64,000 nt of DNA from Rhodobacterales bacterium 32-67-9 (GCA_002280515.1 NCEA01000003.1:177248-241247); one strand, 5' to 3'; positions 8,658 to 18,127 are shown, counted from the first letter of the stretch. Numbers and translations are program-made. The notes: generated by a model from the letters alone, not told the origin.

Positions 8658-10654
8658 ATGGCGGAGACAGCCTTTCCGCACGCCCGGACCTGGCCCCGGT
8701 GGTCTGCCTGGGCGCTGGCGCTCGGTCTTTTCCTGGTGCTCTGGCTCGGGGGGAAGGATGTCGCGCCCTGGGCCTTCGACTGGCCGAAGGCGCAGACACT
8801 GCCGGCCGCGCGCTGGATAACGGCCTTCACCAAGTGGCTCCTGAACGAGGCGAGCTTCGGGCTGTTCACCTTCGCCGAGCTCACGCGCTTCATCGCGGCG
8901 GTCATCGACTTTCCCTACCGGGTCGTGCTGTCGCTGCTCTCGACCGGGTTCCTCAAGGGGCAGGGGTCGGGGGCGGTCGAGATCGTGCCGCCGCTGAGCT
9001 GGATCGCGGTGATCGTGGTCTTTGCGCTCATGGGGGCCTGGCCGGGGGGCGGCGCCTGGCCCTGCTGGTCGCCGCCTGCTTTGTCTTCATCGCGGTCTTC
9101 GGGCAGTGGCAAAGTGCCATGGTGACGCTGGCCTCGATCCTCGTCGCGGTGCCGCTCGGTGTCGTGGGCGGGCTGATGCTCGGCATCCTCGCCTGGCGGA
9201 GCGCGGTTTTCGAGCGGGCGATCCGCCCGGTTCTCGACCTGATGCAGACGATCCCGGTCTTTGCCTATCTGGTGCCGATCCTCTTTCTCTTCGGGTTCGG
9301 GCCGACGGCGGCAGTGGTCGCCACCTTGATCTACGCGATGCCGCCGATGACGCGGGTGACCCAGCTCGCGCTGGCGCGGGTGCCGGGAGAGCTTCAGGAC
9401 CTTGGCCGCATGGTCGGTTGCACGCGGCGGCAGATGCTCTGGCGGGTGATGGTACCCTCGGCGCGCGATGCGCTGATGGTCGGCGTCAACCAGGTGATCA
9501 TGCTCAGCCTCAACATGGTGATCATCGCGTCGATGATCGGCGCGGGCGGGCTTGGCTTCGACGTTCTGGCGGCTTTGCGGCGGCTTGATTTCGGTGCCGG
9601 GCTCGAGGCCGGGTTCGCCATCGTGGCGCTTGCGATCGCGCTCGACCGGCTGAGCCATGCGGTCGCGACGCGGCAGGGTGGGGTGACCGGGGGCGGTTTG
9701 GTCGCGCGGCATCCCTATCTTGTCGCAGCGCTCGCGACGGTGCTGGTCGCCGGCATCCTCGGGCTGGTTGCGCCCTCGGCCCAGACCTATCCGGTCGGGT
9801 GGGAGCTGTCGACCGGCACGTTCTGGAGCCGGGTCGTCGAATGGATCAACGTCAACTTCTTCGACTACCTCGAAGCGATGAAGAACGCGGTCCTGCTGAA
9901 CCTGCTCGTCCCCTTCAAACGCTTCCTTCTCGGCCTGCCCTGGGCCGGGGTTGCGGGGCTTCTGGCCTTCGCCGGCTGGAGGCTCGGCGGCTGGCGGCTC
10001 GCGGCGCTGACCGGGGGACTTGCCCTGCTGATCGCGGTCGCGGGGCTTTGGGAAAAGGCGATGATCACCGTCTATCTCTGCGGCATCTCGTCCGCAATCG
10101 CGATGCTGGTAGGGCTGCCGGTCGGCATCCTCGCGGCGGAGCGCGAGCGTCTCTGGGTCGTAGTCCGCGCTGTCATCGACACGTTGCAGACGCTGCCCTC
10201 CTTCGTCTACCTGATGCCGGCCGTGATGCTCTTCCGGGTCGGCGACTTCACCGCGATGATCGCGGTCGTGGCCTTCGCCGTGGCCCCGGCGATCCGCTAC
10301 ACGGTGCTGGGCCTGCAGGGTGTCGACCCGCGGCTGATCGAGGCGGGCCGGGCGATGGGCTGCACCGAGGGCCAGATCCTGACGCGCATCCGGTTGAGGC
10401 TCGCGCTGCCGGAGATATTGCTGGGCCTCAACCAGACAATCATGTTCGCGCTCTCGATGCTGGTGATCACCGCGCTCGTCGGCACCCGCGACCTCGGGCA
10501 GGAGGTCTATATCGCGCTGACCAAGGCCGATCCGGGGCGCGGACTCGTCGCCGGGCTGGCGGTCGCGTTCATCGCGATCATCGCCGACCGGCTGATCCAG
10601 TCCGGGGCGCGGGCGGCGCGGGCGCGGCTCGGGCTTGGGGAGGGTGCGGCGTGA
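8658..10654 (+). pseudogene. ProW-type ABC permease (double-length), frameshifted
   Basis: The coding sequence of a fused, tandem-duplicated permease (about 665 aa) reads from ATG 8658 to about 9041 in one frame and from about 9042 to the TGA at 10654 in another. Translation in the first frame ends sensibly at SWIAVIVVFALMGAW; the second resumes with AGGRRLALLVAACFVFIAVF. Adding one G at 9041/9042 (a G-rich tract) restores continuity. Both halves contain the ABC permease EAA-type loop (EAGRAMGCTEGQI; DLGRMVGCTRRQM) and about five to six membrane spans each. This is either a real null mutation, which would disable the importer, or a one-base sequence error in a homopolymer-rich stretch; I cannot tell which from the sequence. 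Confidence 0.8.
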
Positions 10655-10663
10655 TGGTGAGGG

Positions 10664-10705
10664 CGGATGCCTCCGGCGGGGATATTTCAGGCAAGATGAA
10701 GGGGC
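10664..10705 (+). repeat. Interspersed repeat copy 2
   Basis: GATGCCTCCGGCGGG, then GATATTT, four bases and GCAAGATGAAGGGG, filling the permease-kinase gap. Same module as at 4191 and 44655. The ATG inside this copy (10695) is out of frame with the following gene and is not used. Confidence 0.75.
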
Positions 10706-10711
10706 GGGCGC

Positions 10712-11599
10712 ATGAGCCTTGAGCGCATCCGGGCGCTGCCCTGCTGGGCGGGGGAGATTTCGGCCGAGCGGCTGAGCGGAGGGCTGTCGAACGAAAGCTG
10801 GACCGTGGCCGACGCGGCCGGGCGCCATGTCGTGCGGTTCGGTGAGGATTTCCCGTTTCACCATGTCACCCGCGCCAACGAGGTGATGGCGGCGCGGGCC
10901 GCCCATGCGGCGGGCGTCGCGCCGGCCGTGGAATATGCCGCGCCCGGCGTCATGGTCTCGGCCTTCGTCGAGGCGCGGACCTGGGGGGAGGCGGACCTCA
11001 GGGCCGATCCGGTTCGGGTCGGGCGGTTCCTGCGCGACTTTCATGCCCGGATGCCCGGCGAAGTGTCGGGGCCGGCGGTGTTTTTCTGGGTCTTCCATGT
11101 GATCCGCGACTATGCCCGGACACTCGCAGCGCACGGCAGCCGCTTCGCCGCAGACCTGCCGGGTCTGGTTGTCATCGCCGAAGCGATGGAGGCGGCGCAG
11201 GTGCCGCTGCCGATCATCTATGGCCATCATGATCTTCTGCCCGCGAATTTCCTTGAGGATGCGTCGGGGCGGCTCTGGCTCATCGACTACGAATATGCCG
11301 GGTTCGGCACCGCGATGTTTGATCTGGCCGGGGCCGCCTCGAACGCCGGCATGGGGGCGGAAGAGGCCGAGGCGCTGCTGGGGGCCTATTTCGACCGCGT
11401 GCCCGATGCCGCGACGCGCCGCGCCTTCGACGCCATGCAATGCGCGAGCCTCGCGCGCGAGGCGATGTGGGCGATGGTGTCGGAGATCTTCCTTGCTGCA
11501 CCTGGCGCCGATTACGACGCCCATGCCCGCGAGTACCTTGGCCGGCTGGATGCCGCGCTTGAACATTACCAGAGCAGATATGGAAAGGTCACGTCATGA
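10712..11599 (+). CDS. Choline-kinase-like phosphotransferase (APH/ChoK fold)
   Basis: 295 aa. It has a LicA/choline-kinase layout: N-terminal SGGLSNESW glycine-rich loop, VVRFGEDF in the ATP-binding lobe, the Brenner catalytic motif GHHDLLPANF (HxDxxxxN) and the metal-binding WLIDYEYAGFG. These are the features of choline/ethanolamine kinases. It overlaps the following oxidoreductase by ATGA, so the two are co-translated and probably act on related amines. In this locus the substrate could be an amino alcohol or an N-methylated amine brought in by the ABC system; whether it phosphorylates a phosphonate-related amine is speculation. No lesion was seen. Confidence 0.8.
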   Translation: MSLERIRALPCWAGEISAERLSGGLSNESWTVADAAGRHVVRFGEDFPFHHVTRANEVMAARAAHAAGVAPAVEYAAPGVMVSAFVEARTWGEADLRADPVRVGRFLRDFHARMPGEVSGPAVFFWVFHVIRDYARTLAAHGSRFAADLPGLVVIAEAMEAAQVPLPIIYGHHDLLPANFLEDASGRLWLIDYEYAGFGTAMFDLAGAASNAGMGAEEAEALLGAYFDRVPDAATRRAFDAMQCASLAREAMWAMVSEIFLAAPGADYDAHAREYLGRLDAALEHYQSRYGKVTS

Positions 11600-14020
11600 C
11601 GCTGCCAAGCCATGCCCGGATCGTTGTCATCGGGGGCGGCATCATCGGCTGTTCCACGGCCTATCACCTCGCCCGCGACCACAAGGCCGAGGTCATTTTG
11701 CTGGAGCAGGGGAGGCTCACTTCCGGCTCCACCTGGCATGCGGCAGGGCTGGTCGGGCAGTTGCGCTCCTCTGCCTCGATCACAAGGGTGCTGAAATACT
11801 CGGTAGAGCTTTACAAGGGGCTGGCGGCGGAGACAGGGTTGGAGACCGGGTGGAAGATGACCGGCTGCCTCAGGCTCGCCACCAACGAGGACCGCTGGAC
11901 CGAATACAAGCGGCTGGCCACCACGGCGCGGAGCTTCGGGATGGAGATGCACCTTGTCTCTCCGGCCGAGGTCAAGCGCATGTGGCCGCTGATGGATGTC
12001 TCCGACCTGGTGGGCGCAAGCTGGCTGCCGACGGACGGGCAGGCCAGCCCCTCCGACATCACCCAGAGCCTTGCCAAGGGCGCGCGGATGCACGGGGCGA
12101 AGATCTTCGAGGGGGTGCGGGTGACGGGCTTCGGTATGGAGGCGGGGCGGATCACCGCCGTCAAGACCTCTGCCGGCGAGATCGCCTGCGAAAAAGTGGT
12201 GAACTGTGCCGGGCAATGGGCGCGGCAGGTCGGCGCGATGGCGGGGATCGAGGTGCCGCTCCAGGCGGTCAGGCATCAGTATATCGTGACCGAGAAGGTG
12301 GCGGGCCTCTCGGCCGACGCGGCCACGATCCGCGACCCCGACCGGCGCACCTATTTCAAGGAAGAGGTCGGCGGCCTCGTGATGGGCGGGTATGAGCCGA
12401 ACCCGCAGCCGCTGCCCACCGGCGACATTCCGAACGACTGGCAGTTCCACCTGTTCGAGGACGACTACGACCATTTCGAGCAGCATCTGGTGCAGGCGAT
12501 GGCCCGGGTGCCGGCGCTCGAAACCGTCGGCGTCAAACAGATGATCAACGGGCCGGAAAGCTTCACGCCGGACGGGAACTTCATCCTCGGCAACGCGCCC
12601 GAGTGTCCGAACATGTTCGTCGGCGCCGGGTTCAACGCCTTCGGCATCGCATCGGGGGGCGGCGCCGGCTGGGTGCTGGCCGACTGGGTGATGACCGGCG
12701 AGGCGCCCTTGGACCTCTGGACCGTGGACATACGCCGCTTCTCGGGCATGCACCGCGACCGGCAATGGGTCAGCGACCGCACCTGCGAGGCCTACGGCAA
12801 GCATTACACCATCGGCTTCCCGCACGAGGAATACACCTCCGGCCGGCCGCGCATTGTGTCGCCGCTTTACGACCGGCTGACGGCGCATCGCGGGGTTTTC
12901 GGATCGAAGCTGGGATGGGAGCGGCCGAACTGGTTCGCGCCCGAGGGGATGGCGGCAGAGGACGTCTATTCGATGGGCCGGCAGAACTGGTTCGCCCCGG
13001 TCGGCGCGGAACATGCCCATGTGCGCGAGGCGGTGGGCATCTTCGACCAGTCGTCCTTCGCGAAATACGAGGTGACCGGGGCCGATGCGGCCCGCGCGCT
13101 CGACCATATCTTCGCCAACCGGGTGGCGAAGGAACCGGGGCGGCTGACCTATACGCAGGCGCTGAACTCGCGCGGCGGGATCGAATGCGACCTGACCGTC
13201 GCGCGGCTGGCCGAGGACCGGTTCTACCTCGTCACCGGGACCGGATTCCGCACCCATGACCTCGCCTGGATCGCCGATCACCTGCCGAAAGGCGATGTGA
13301 CGATCCGGGATATTACCGAGGATTGGGGGGTGCTGTCGCTGATGGGGCCGAAGGCGCGCGACGTGTTGGCCCGGGTGACGGAGGCCGATGTGTCGAATTC
13401 CGGCTTCCCCTTCGGTCATGTGCGCGAGATCGCGATAGCTGGAGCAACCGTGCGGGCGCTGCGCGTCACCTATGTCGGCGAACTGGGTTGGGAGTTGCAT
13501 GTGCCGCTTGCCGCGACGGGCGCGGTCTTCGATGCGCTGATGGCGGCGGGCGCGGGCGAGGGGATCCGGCCGGTCGGCTACCGCGCCATCGAATCGCTGC
13601 GGCTCGAAAAGGGCTACCGCGCCTGGTCGTCCGACATCACCCCGAACGACACGCCGTTCGAGGCGGGACTCGTTGCGCAGCAATGCCGGGTTCATCGGCC
13701 GCGCGGCGCTGGAGGCGGCGCAGGGCAGCCCCCTGAAGAAACGCCTTGTCGGCTTCACCCTCGACGATCCCCGCGCGGTCCTTGTCGGCCGCGAGACGAT
13801 CCTGCGGGACGGTGAGCCGGTCGGCTATCTCACCTCGGGCGGGTTCGGCTATACCGTCGGCAAGAGCATCGGCTACGGCTATGTGCGATACGCAGAAGGC
13901 GTGTCCGACGCGTTCCTGGAGGACGGGCACTACGAGCTTGTCGTCGCGAACGAGGTCTTTCCGGCCCGGATCGGGATGGCGCCTTTCTACGACCCGGAGA
14001 ACCTGCGCATCCGGTCCTGA
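11596..14020 (+). pseudogene. Dimethylglycine/sarcosine dehydrogenase-like FAD oxidoreductase, frameshifted
   Basis: A flavoprotein of about 810 aa split between two frames. The first frame covers the FAD/DAO domain (VVIGGGIIGCSTAYHLA; STWHAAGLVGQLRSS, including the His commonly flavinylated in this family) and the GcvT-like folate domain, as far as TPFEAGL near 13675. The second continues from LRSNAGFIGRAALEA through the GcvT C-terminal barrel to the TGA at 14018. Relatives have a short G-x-A-V-K segment at the junction, which is missing here. A loss of 14 nt would explain both the missing residues and the frame change, and restores a typical family length of about 812 aa. Such a gap is less likely than a 1-nt indel to be a sequencing error. 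Predicted function: oxidative N-demethylation of an N-methylated amine. Confidence 0.82.
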
Positions 14021-14078
14021 GCGATCACGCCGGCGATTGCGGAGATTCGTTTATTTCTAATGCGATGCGTGGCGATGT

Positions 14079-15743
14079 TCAGGTCTTTCCGCGGCTCAGG
14101 CGGCTGCCGAGAAGGTCGCCGGTTTCCGACAGGATCGGGTAGGCGATCATGGTGAAGGCCGAATTCACCTGCTTCAGGGCGCGCAGCGTTTCCTGGTGAA
14201 TGTTCGAGGTCTCGATGCTTTCCGTCAGCCCCTGTTTCAGCCGGTCGAGATGCGAGCGTTGCAGGCGCTGCTCAATGTCACGGACGTGGTCCTTTTCCTC
14301 GACAAGGGCGCGGGCCGCATCAGGGTTGAGCGTCATCAGCACGTTGAGGCCGGCCTGCGCGTTCGACAGGACCCGGTCGTGGAAATCGCGGATCTCGTGC
14401 AGGCCGGTCTCGGAAAAGGCGGCGCCGCTCTGATCGAGGCGACGGGCGAGGCCGAGCATCGTGTCGGCGATGGCATTGCCGGCGCTTTCGAGGTTCACTG
14501 CCATGTCGGCCAGTTCCAGCCCCCGGCGCGTGACATCCTCGTCGTTCGTATTTCGCTGCAACTTCGCCAGGTAAAGCTTTGTTGCGATGTGCATTTTGTC
14601 GAGTTCCGTTTCCTTTGCGCGGATCGCCGCGGCGGCGGTGTCGTTCCAGTCCACGTAAACGCCGATGACCGACCGCAGCATCGCTTCCACGCCTTCGCCC
14701 ATTTGCAGCACCTCGCGCGCCGCGCAGGCAAGCGCGCGGTCGGGCTGGGAAAGCGCCGCTGAATCGAGCGCGCTGATCCGCGACAGGTTCGGGGTTTCGG
14801 CCGGCGGCGTGACCCAGCGCGAGACGAGGCTCAGCACCGGGCCGATTACCGGCAGCGCCAGTATCGCCAGCGCGAGGTTGAAGGCGAGGTGAAGGTTGAT
14901 CACCTGCCGCGCCGGGGTGGCGCCAAGAAGGTCGAAGGGCGGGGTGAAGACCGACAGGACGAACAGCGCCACCGCCGCGCCGCCGCCGCGAAGCGCGAGG
15001 TTGGCGATCACCACCCGCCGCGCCGAAACGGCCGAGCCGAGCGTCAGCACATAGGCGATGATCGCGCCGCCGAGATTGGCGCCGAGCACCATCGCAATGC
15101 CGGCGGTGACCGGCAGGACCCCTTGCGCCGCCAGCGTCACGAAAAGAAGGACGGCGGCCACCGAGGAATGCACCGCCCAGGCGAAGAGGGCGCCGATGAC
15201 GAAAGCGGTGAGCGGATCGCCACCGAGATACGTCATCGCGGCGACAAGCCCGGCGCTGTCGCGCAACGGCTCCGTCGCGGTGCGGATCATCGAGAGTGAC
15301 ACGAAGATCAGCGCCAGGCCGATCAGAACCCGGCCCGCCATCCGGTAATCCCGGCTGTTCGCCTTCAGGAAAAGCGCGACACCCGCCACCAAGAGCACCG
15401 GCACCAGCCAGTCGGCCCGCGCGAGCAGGATCTGCGTCACGATCGCCGAGCCGAGGTCGGCACCAAGCAGGATCGCAAGCCCGGCGATCGCCGCGAGGGT
15501 TCCGGCGGCGACGAAATTCGCCGTCAGGATCGCGACGGCGGTCGAGCTTTGCAGGACGATTGCCGCCCCGGTTCCGGTCAGCGCCGCCAGCAGCCGGTTC
15601 TCGGCCCCGCGCCGCAGGAGCCGGCGAAGCGGTACCGACCAGCCCCGCTCCACGCCGGTCCGCACCAGCCGCACGGCCCAGATCAGAAGCGCGGCAGCCC
15701 CGGCGACATGCAGCAGAAAGAGAAGGGGCGAGGTTTCGGGCAT
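14079..15743 (-). CDS. Na+/phosphate cotransporter family protein (NptA/PhoU-like fusion)
   Basis: 554 aa inner-membrane protein. Residues 1 to about 310 hold the inverted-repeat Na/Pi-II transporter core with the first QSST motif (IVLQSSTAVAIL) intact and a diverged second copy (VHSSVAAVLLF). The C-terminal about 220 residues form a PhoU-like helical domain (MAVNLESAGNAIADTM). Proteins of this family move phosphate with Na+, and some bacterial members protect against excess cytosolic Pi. Located beside a pathway that releases Pi from phosphonates, phosphate balancing is a plausible role (inference). A Pho box lies 31 bp upstream of the start codon. Confidence 0.85.
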   Translation of the reverse strand: MPETSPLLFLLHVAGAAALLIWAVRLVRTGVERGWSVPLRRLLRRGAENRLLAALTGTGAAIVLQSSTAVAILTANFVAAGTLAAIAGLAILLGADLGSAIVTQILLARADWLVPVLLVAGVALFLKANSRDYRMAGRVLIGLALIFVSLSMIRTATEPLRDSAGLVAAMTYLGGDPLTAFVIGALFAWAVHSSVAAVLLFVTLAAQGVLPVTAGIAMVLGANLGGAIIAYVLTLGSAVSARRVVIANLALRGGGAAVALFVLSVFTPPFDLLGATPARQVINLHLAFNLALAILALPVIGPVLSLVSRWVTPPAETPNLSRISALDSAALSQPDRALACAAREVLQMGEGVEAMLRSVIGVYVDWNDTAAAAIRAKETELDKMHIATKLYLAKLQRNTNDEDVTRRGLELADMAVNLESAGNAIADTMLGLARRLDQSGAAFSETGLHEIRDFHDRVLSNAQAGLNVLMTLNPDAARALVEEKDHVRDIEQRLQRSHLDRLKQGLTESIETSNIHQETLRALKQVNSAFTMIAYPILSETGDLLGSRLSRGKT

Positions 15744-15774
15744 TCTTTCTTCCTTGTCGCGGGCCGAGGCCTTG

Positions 15775-15803
15775 CTGTCATAAAACTGTTACATAGCCTT
15801 TAC
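15775..15803 (+). promoter_or_regulatory. Pho box (PhoB-binding site), three 7-mers
   Basis: CTGTCAT - AAAA - CTGTTAC - ATAG - CCTTTAC: direct 7-mers at 11-bp period. The first two units agree closely with the enterobacterial/alphaproteobacterial PhoB consensus. The box lies between the Na/Pi transporter (start 15743, minus strand) and lysR (start 15900, plus strand). Its orientation favours activation rightwards; it could equally block or activate the transporter promoter. Confidence 0.8.
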
Positions 15804-15899
15804 AATCCACCGGCTCCTGTTTCTTTCCCGCCATTCTCGGCTGTTGACTTCGCGCCGCCGTCGCCCAAGCTGGTTGGCGGAGCGCCGGGGGAGGTGCGG

Positions 15900-16802
15900 T
15901 TGGCATTCACCATCAGACAATTGCAATTCTTCGTGGCCGCGGCGGAAAAAGCCAGCATTTCCGGCGCTGCGCGGGCACTTTCGATCTCTCAGAGTTCGGT
16001 CACCGAGGCGATCCAGTCGCTGGAGGACGATCTTGGCGTCATGCTCTTCGAGCGCAGGGCGCGCGGGCTCGACCTGACGCACAAGGGCTCGCTCTTCCTC
16101 AGGCATGCGTCGCAGATCCTTGGCGATGTCTCGAACGCGCGGATGGCGTTTCGCGACGAGGCGGGGCAAATGGCCGGCAAGCTGTCGCTTGGCGTCACCT
16201 CGCTGGTGGCGGGTTATGTGCTGTCCGACATCCTGTCGCGCTTCCGCCGGGCCTGGCCGCAGGTGGAGCTATCGGCAATCGAGGACAATGGCGATTATCT
16301 TCAGCACCTGCTGATCGGCGGCGAGCTTGATGTGGCGGTGATGCTGACCTCGTCGATCCGCGACCGGGCGGCCTTGCATGTCGAATCGCTGCTGGTCTCT
16401 CCCTACCGGCTCTGGTTGCCGCTCGGCCATCCGCTGACCGATGCCGAGGCGATCTCGCTCGACCAGCTCGCCGGGGAACAGCTGATCCTGCTGACCGTCG
16501 ACGAGATCGAGGAGAGTACGCGCAAGCTGATGGCGGCGCTGTCGGTCAAGCCCGACATCGCGTTCCGCACCCGCTCGGTCGAGGCGGTGCGCAGTCTTGT
16601 TGCCACCGGGGCCGGTGTCGCGGTATTGCCCTCGCTCGTCTACCGGCCGTGGTCGCTGGAAGGCGACCGGATCGAGATCCGCGACGTGTCGGGCGACCTG
16701 CCGTCGGTGCAGGTCGGGCTCTGCTGGCGCAAGGGCGCGCCGCTCTCGCCGGTGGCGCGCGCCTTCATCCGGGCGGCGCAGGGGGCGGTTCCGGAGCGCT
16801 GA
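15900..16802 (+). CDS. LysR-family transcriptional regulator
   Basis: 300 aa. N-terminal winged helix FTIRQLQFFVAAAEKASISG with recognition helix ISQSSVTEAIQSLE; the C-terminal type 2 periplasmic-binding fold senses the inducer. A long upstream open frame exists, but the LysR homology begins at FTIRQL. TTG at 15900 follows GGGGGAGG at ideal distance, so I take TTG as the start. It precedes and is co-directional with the ydcSTUV-patD-like operon, 160 bp away, and a dyad with a T-N11-A core lies right after its stop, so it probably controls that operon. Confidence 0.85.
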   Translation: MAFTIRQLQFFVAAAEKASISGAARALSISQSSVTEAIQSLEDDLGVMLFERRARGLDLTHKGSLFLRHASQILGDVSNARMAFRDEAGQMAGKLSLGVTSLVAGYVLSDILSRFRRAWPQVELSAIEDNGDYLQHLLIGGELDVAVMLTSSIRDRAALHVESLLVSPYRLWLPLGHPLTDAEAISLDQLAGEQLILLTVDEIEESTRKLMAALSVKPDIAFRTRSVEAVRSLVATGAGVAVLPSLVYRPWSLEGDRIEIRDVSGDLPSVQVGLCWRKGAPLSPVARAFIRAAQGAVPER

Positions 16803-16805
16803 TGT

Positions 16806-16822
16806 ATCGGTTGCGCCGATAT
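16806..16822. promoter_or_regulatory. Candidate LysR operator upstream of the ydcS-like gene
   Basis: Perfect inverted repeat TATCGG - TTGCG - CCGATA with a T-N11-A core at 808-820, starting 4 bp after the lysR stop and about 140 bp before ydcS. Position and symmetry fit a LysR-type site for the adjacent regulator. Confidence 0.55.
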
Positions 16823-16962
16823 CATGTTTCTTGCTTTTGATATTGCGAACGGAGCGGGCGGGTTTCAGACTACCGTCAAACCCGTTCTGCCCGGCGTCGC
16901 AGCGCCGATTCCATGCGCGTTGCGGGGACAGCCAAGAAAAAACCAACAGGAAGGTGAAACGA

Positions 16963-18114
16963 ATGAAACGGCTCCTTGCGTCCACCACCATTCTGGCGCT
17001 CTCCGCGGCGTCGCTCGCCTCGGCGCAGATGACCTCCGTCGGAGATGGCGAAGGCCAGGTCGATATCGTCGCCTGGCCGGGATATATCGAGCGCGGCGAA
17101 ACCGATGCCGCCTTCGACTGGGTGACCAAGTTCGAGGAAGCGACCGGCTGCAAGGTCAACATCAAGACCGCCAACACTTCGGACGAGATGGTGGCGCTGA
17201 TGAACGAAGGCGGCTTTGACCTTGTGACCGCGTCGGGCGACGCCTCGCTCCGCCTCGTCGCGGGCAAGCGGGTGCAGCCGATCAACACCGACCTCATCCC
17301 GTCGTGGTCGAAGATCGACGACCGACTGAAGGACGCGCCGTGGTTCACCGTGGACGGCACCCATTACGGTGTGCCCTACCAGTGGGGGCCGAACGTGCTG
17401 ATGTACAACACCGAGGTCTTCCCCGAGCCGCCGACCTCGTGGAACGTGGTGTTCGAGCCGATGGACCTGCCGGACGGCAAGCCGAACAAGGGCCGGGTCC
17501 AGGCCTATGACGGGCCGATCCATGTCGCCGACGCGGCGCAGTACCTGATGGCGCACAAGCCTGAACTGGGCATCACCTCGCCCTACGAGCTGAACGAGGA
17601 TCAATACAAGGCCGCCCTCGACCTTCTGCGCCAGCAACGCGAGTTGGTCGGCCGCTACTGGCACGACGCCTTCATCCAGATGGATGATTTCAAGAACGAG
17701 GGCGTCGTCGCCTCCGGGTCCTGGCCGTTCCAGGTGAACCTCCTGAAATCCGAGGGCCTGCCGATTTCCTCTACGATCCCGTCCGAGGGGGCAACGGGCT
17801 GGGCCGACACGACCATGATGCAGGCCGATGCCGCCCATCCGAACTGCGCCTACAAGTGGATGGAGCATACGCTGTCTTCGAACCTGCAATCCGACCTTTC
17901 GGTGTGGTTCGGCTCCAACCCGGTGACGCCGGCCTCCTGCACCGACGGGTCGGGGATGCAGACGGCGGAAGGCTGCACCGCGAACGGCATGGACGATTTC
18001 GACAAGATCCGGTTCTGGACCACGCCGGTCGCCAATTGTGCGCAGGGCGAGGGCGCCTGCGTGCCCTATTACCGCTGGGTCTCCGACTACATCGGGGTGA
18101 TCGGCGGGCGCTGA
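16963..18114 (+). CDS. ydcS: Polyamine-type ABC importer, periplasmic binding protein (YdcS-like)
   Basis: 383 aa with a Sec signal peptide ending near LASAQ. The mature protein shares the PotD/YdcS signature segments (IVAWPGYIERGETD, TSDEMVALMNEGGFDLVTAS, VPYQWGPNVLMYNT, VVASGSWPFQVN). The order binding protein, ATPase, two permeases and an aminobutyraldehyde dehydrogenase mirrors E. coli ydcSTUVW, so polyamines or related diamines are the expected cargo. The C-terminal third is rich in cysteines (about six). ATG 16963 is preceded by CAGGAAGG. Transcription is probably under the upstream LysR regulator, and possibly phosphate-linked through the Pho box at 15775. Confidence 0.85.
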   Translation: MKRLLASTTILALSAASLASAQMTSVGDGEGQVDIVAWPGYIERGETDAAFDWVTKFEEATGCKVNIKTANTSDEMVALMNEGGFDLVTASGDASLRLVAGKRVQPINTDLIPSWSKIDDRLKDAPWFTVDGTHYGVPYQWGPNVLMYNTEVFPEPPTSWNVVFEPMDLPDGKPNKGRVQAYDGPIHVADAAQYLMAHKPELGITSPYELNEDQYKAALDLLRQQRELVGRYWHDAFIQMDDFKNEGVVASGSWPFQVNLLKSEGLPISSTIPSEGATGWADTTMMQADAAHPNCAYKWMEHTLSSNLQSDLSVWFGSNPVTPASCTDGSGMQTAEGCTANGMDDFDKIRFWTTPVANCAQGEGACVPYYRWVSDYIGVIGGR

Positions 18115-18127
18115 CGCCTGACCTCCT

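Noticed and set aside
9030-9055. Programmed ribosomal frameshift in the permease
   Set aside because: No standard slippery site with a downstream pseudoknot was evident, related permeases are single-frame, and a simple one-base indel explains the data.
6558-10654. Reading the ProU-type importer as a TMAO (TmoXVW) or glycine betaine system
   Set aside because: Family similarity allows it, but there is no tdm, tmm or betaine catabolic gene and the operon directly follows phnWAY-pbfA, so AEP was preferred. The alternative is kept in the feature text.
15549-15899. N-terminal extension of the LysR gene by 117 codons
   Set aside because: The extension overlaps the Pho box and the 5' end of the divergent transporter gene and has no LysR character; TTG 15900 has an ideal ribosome-binding site.
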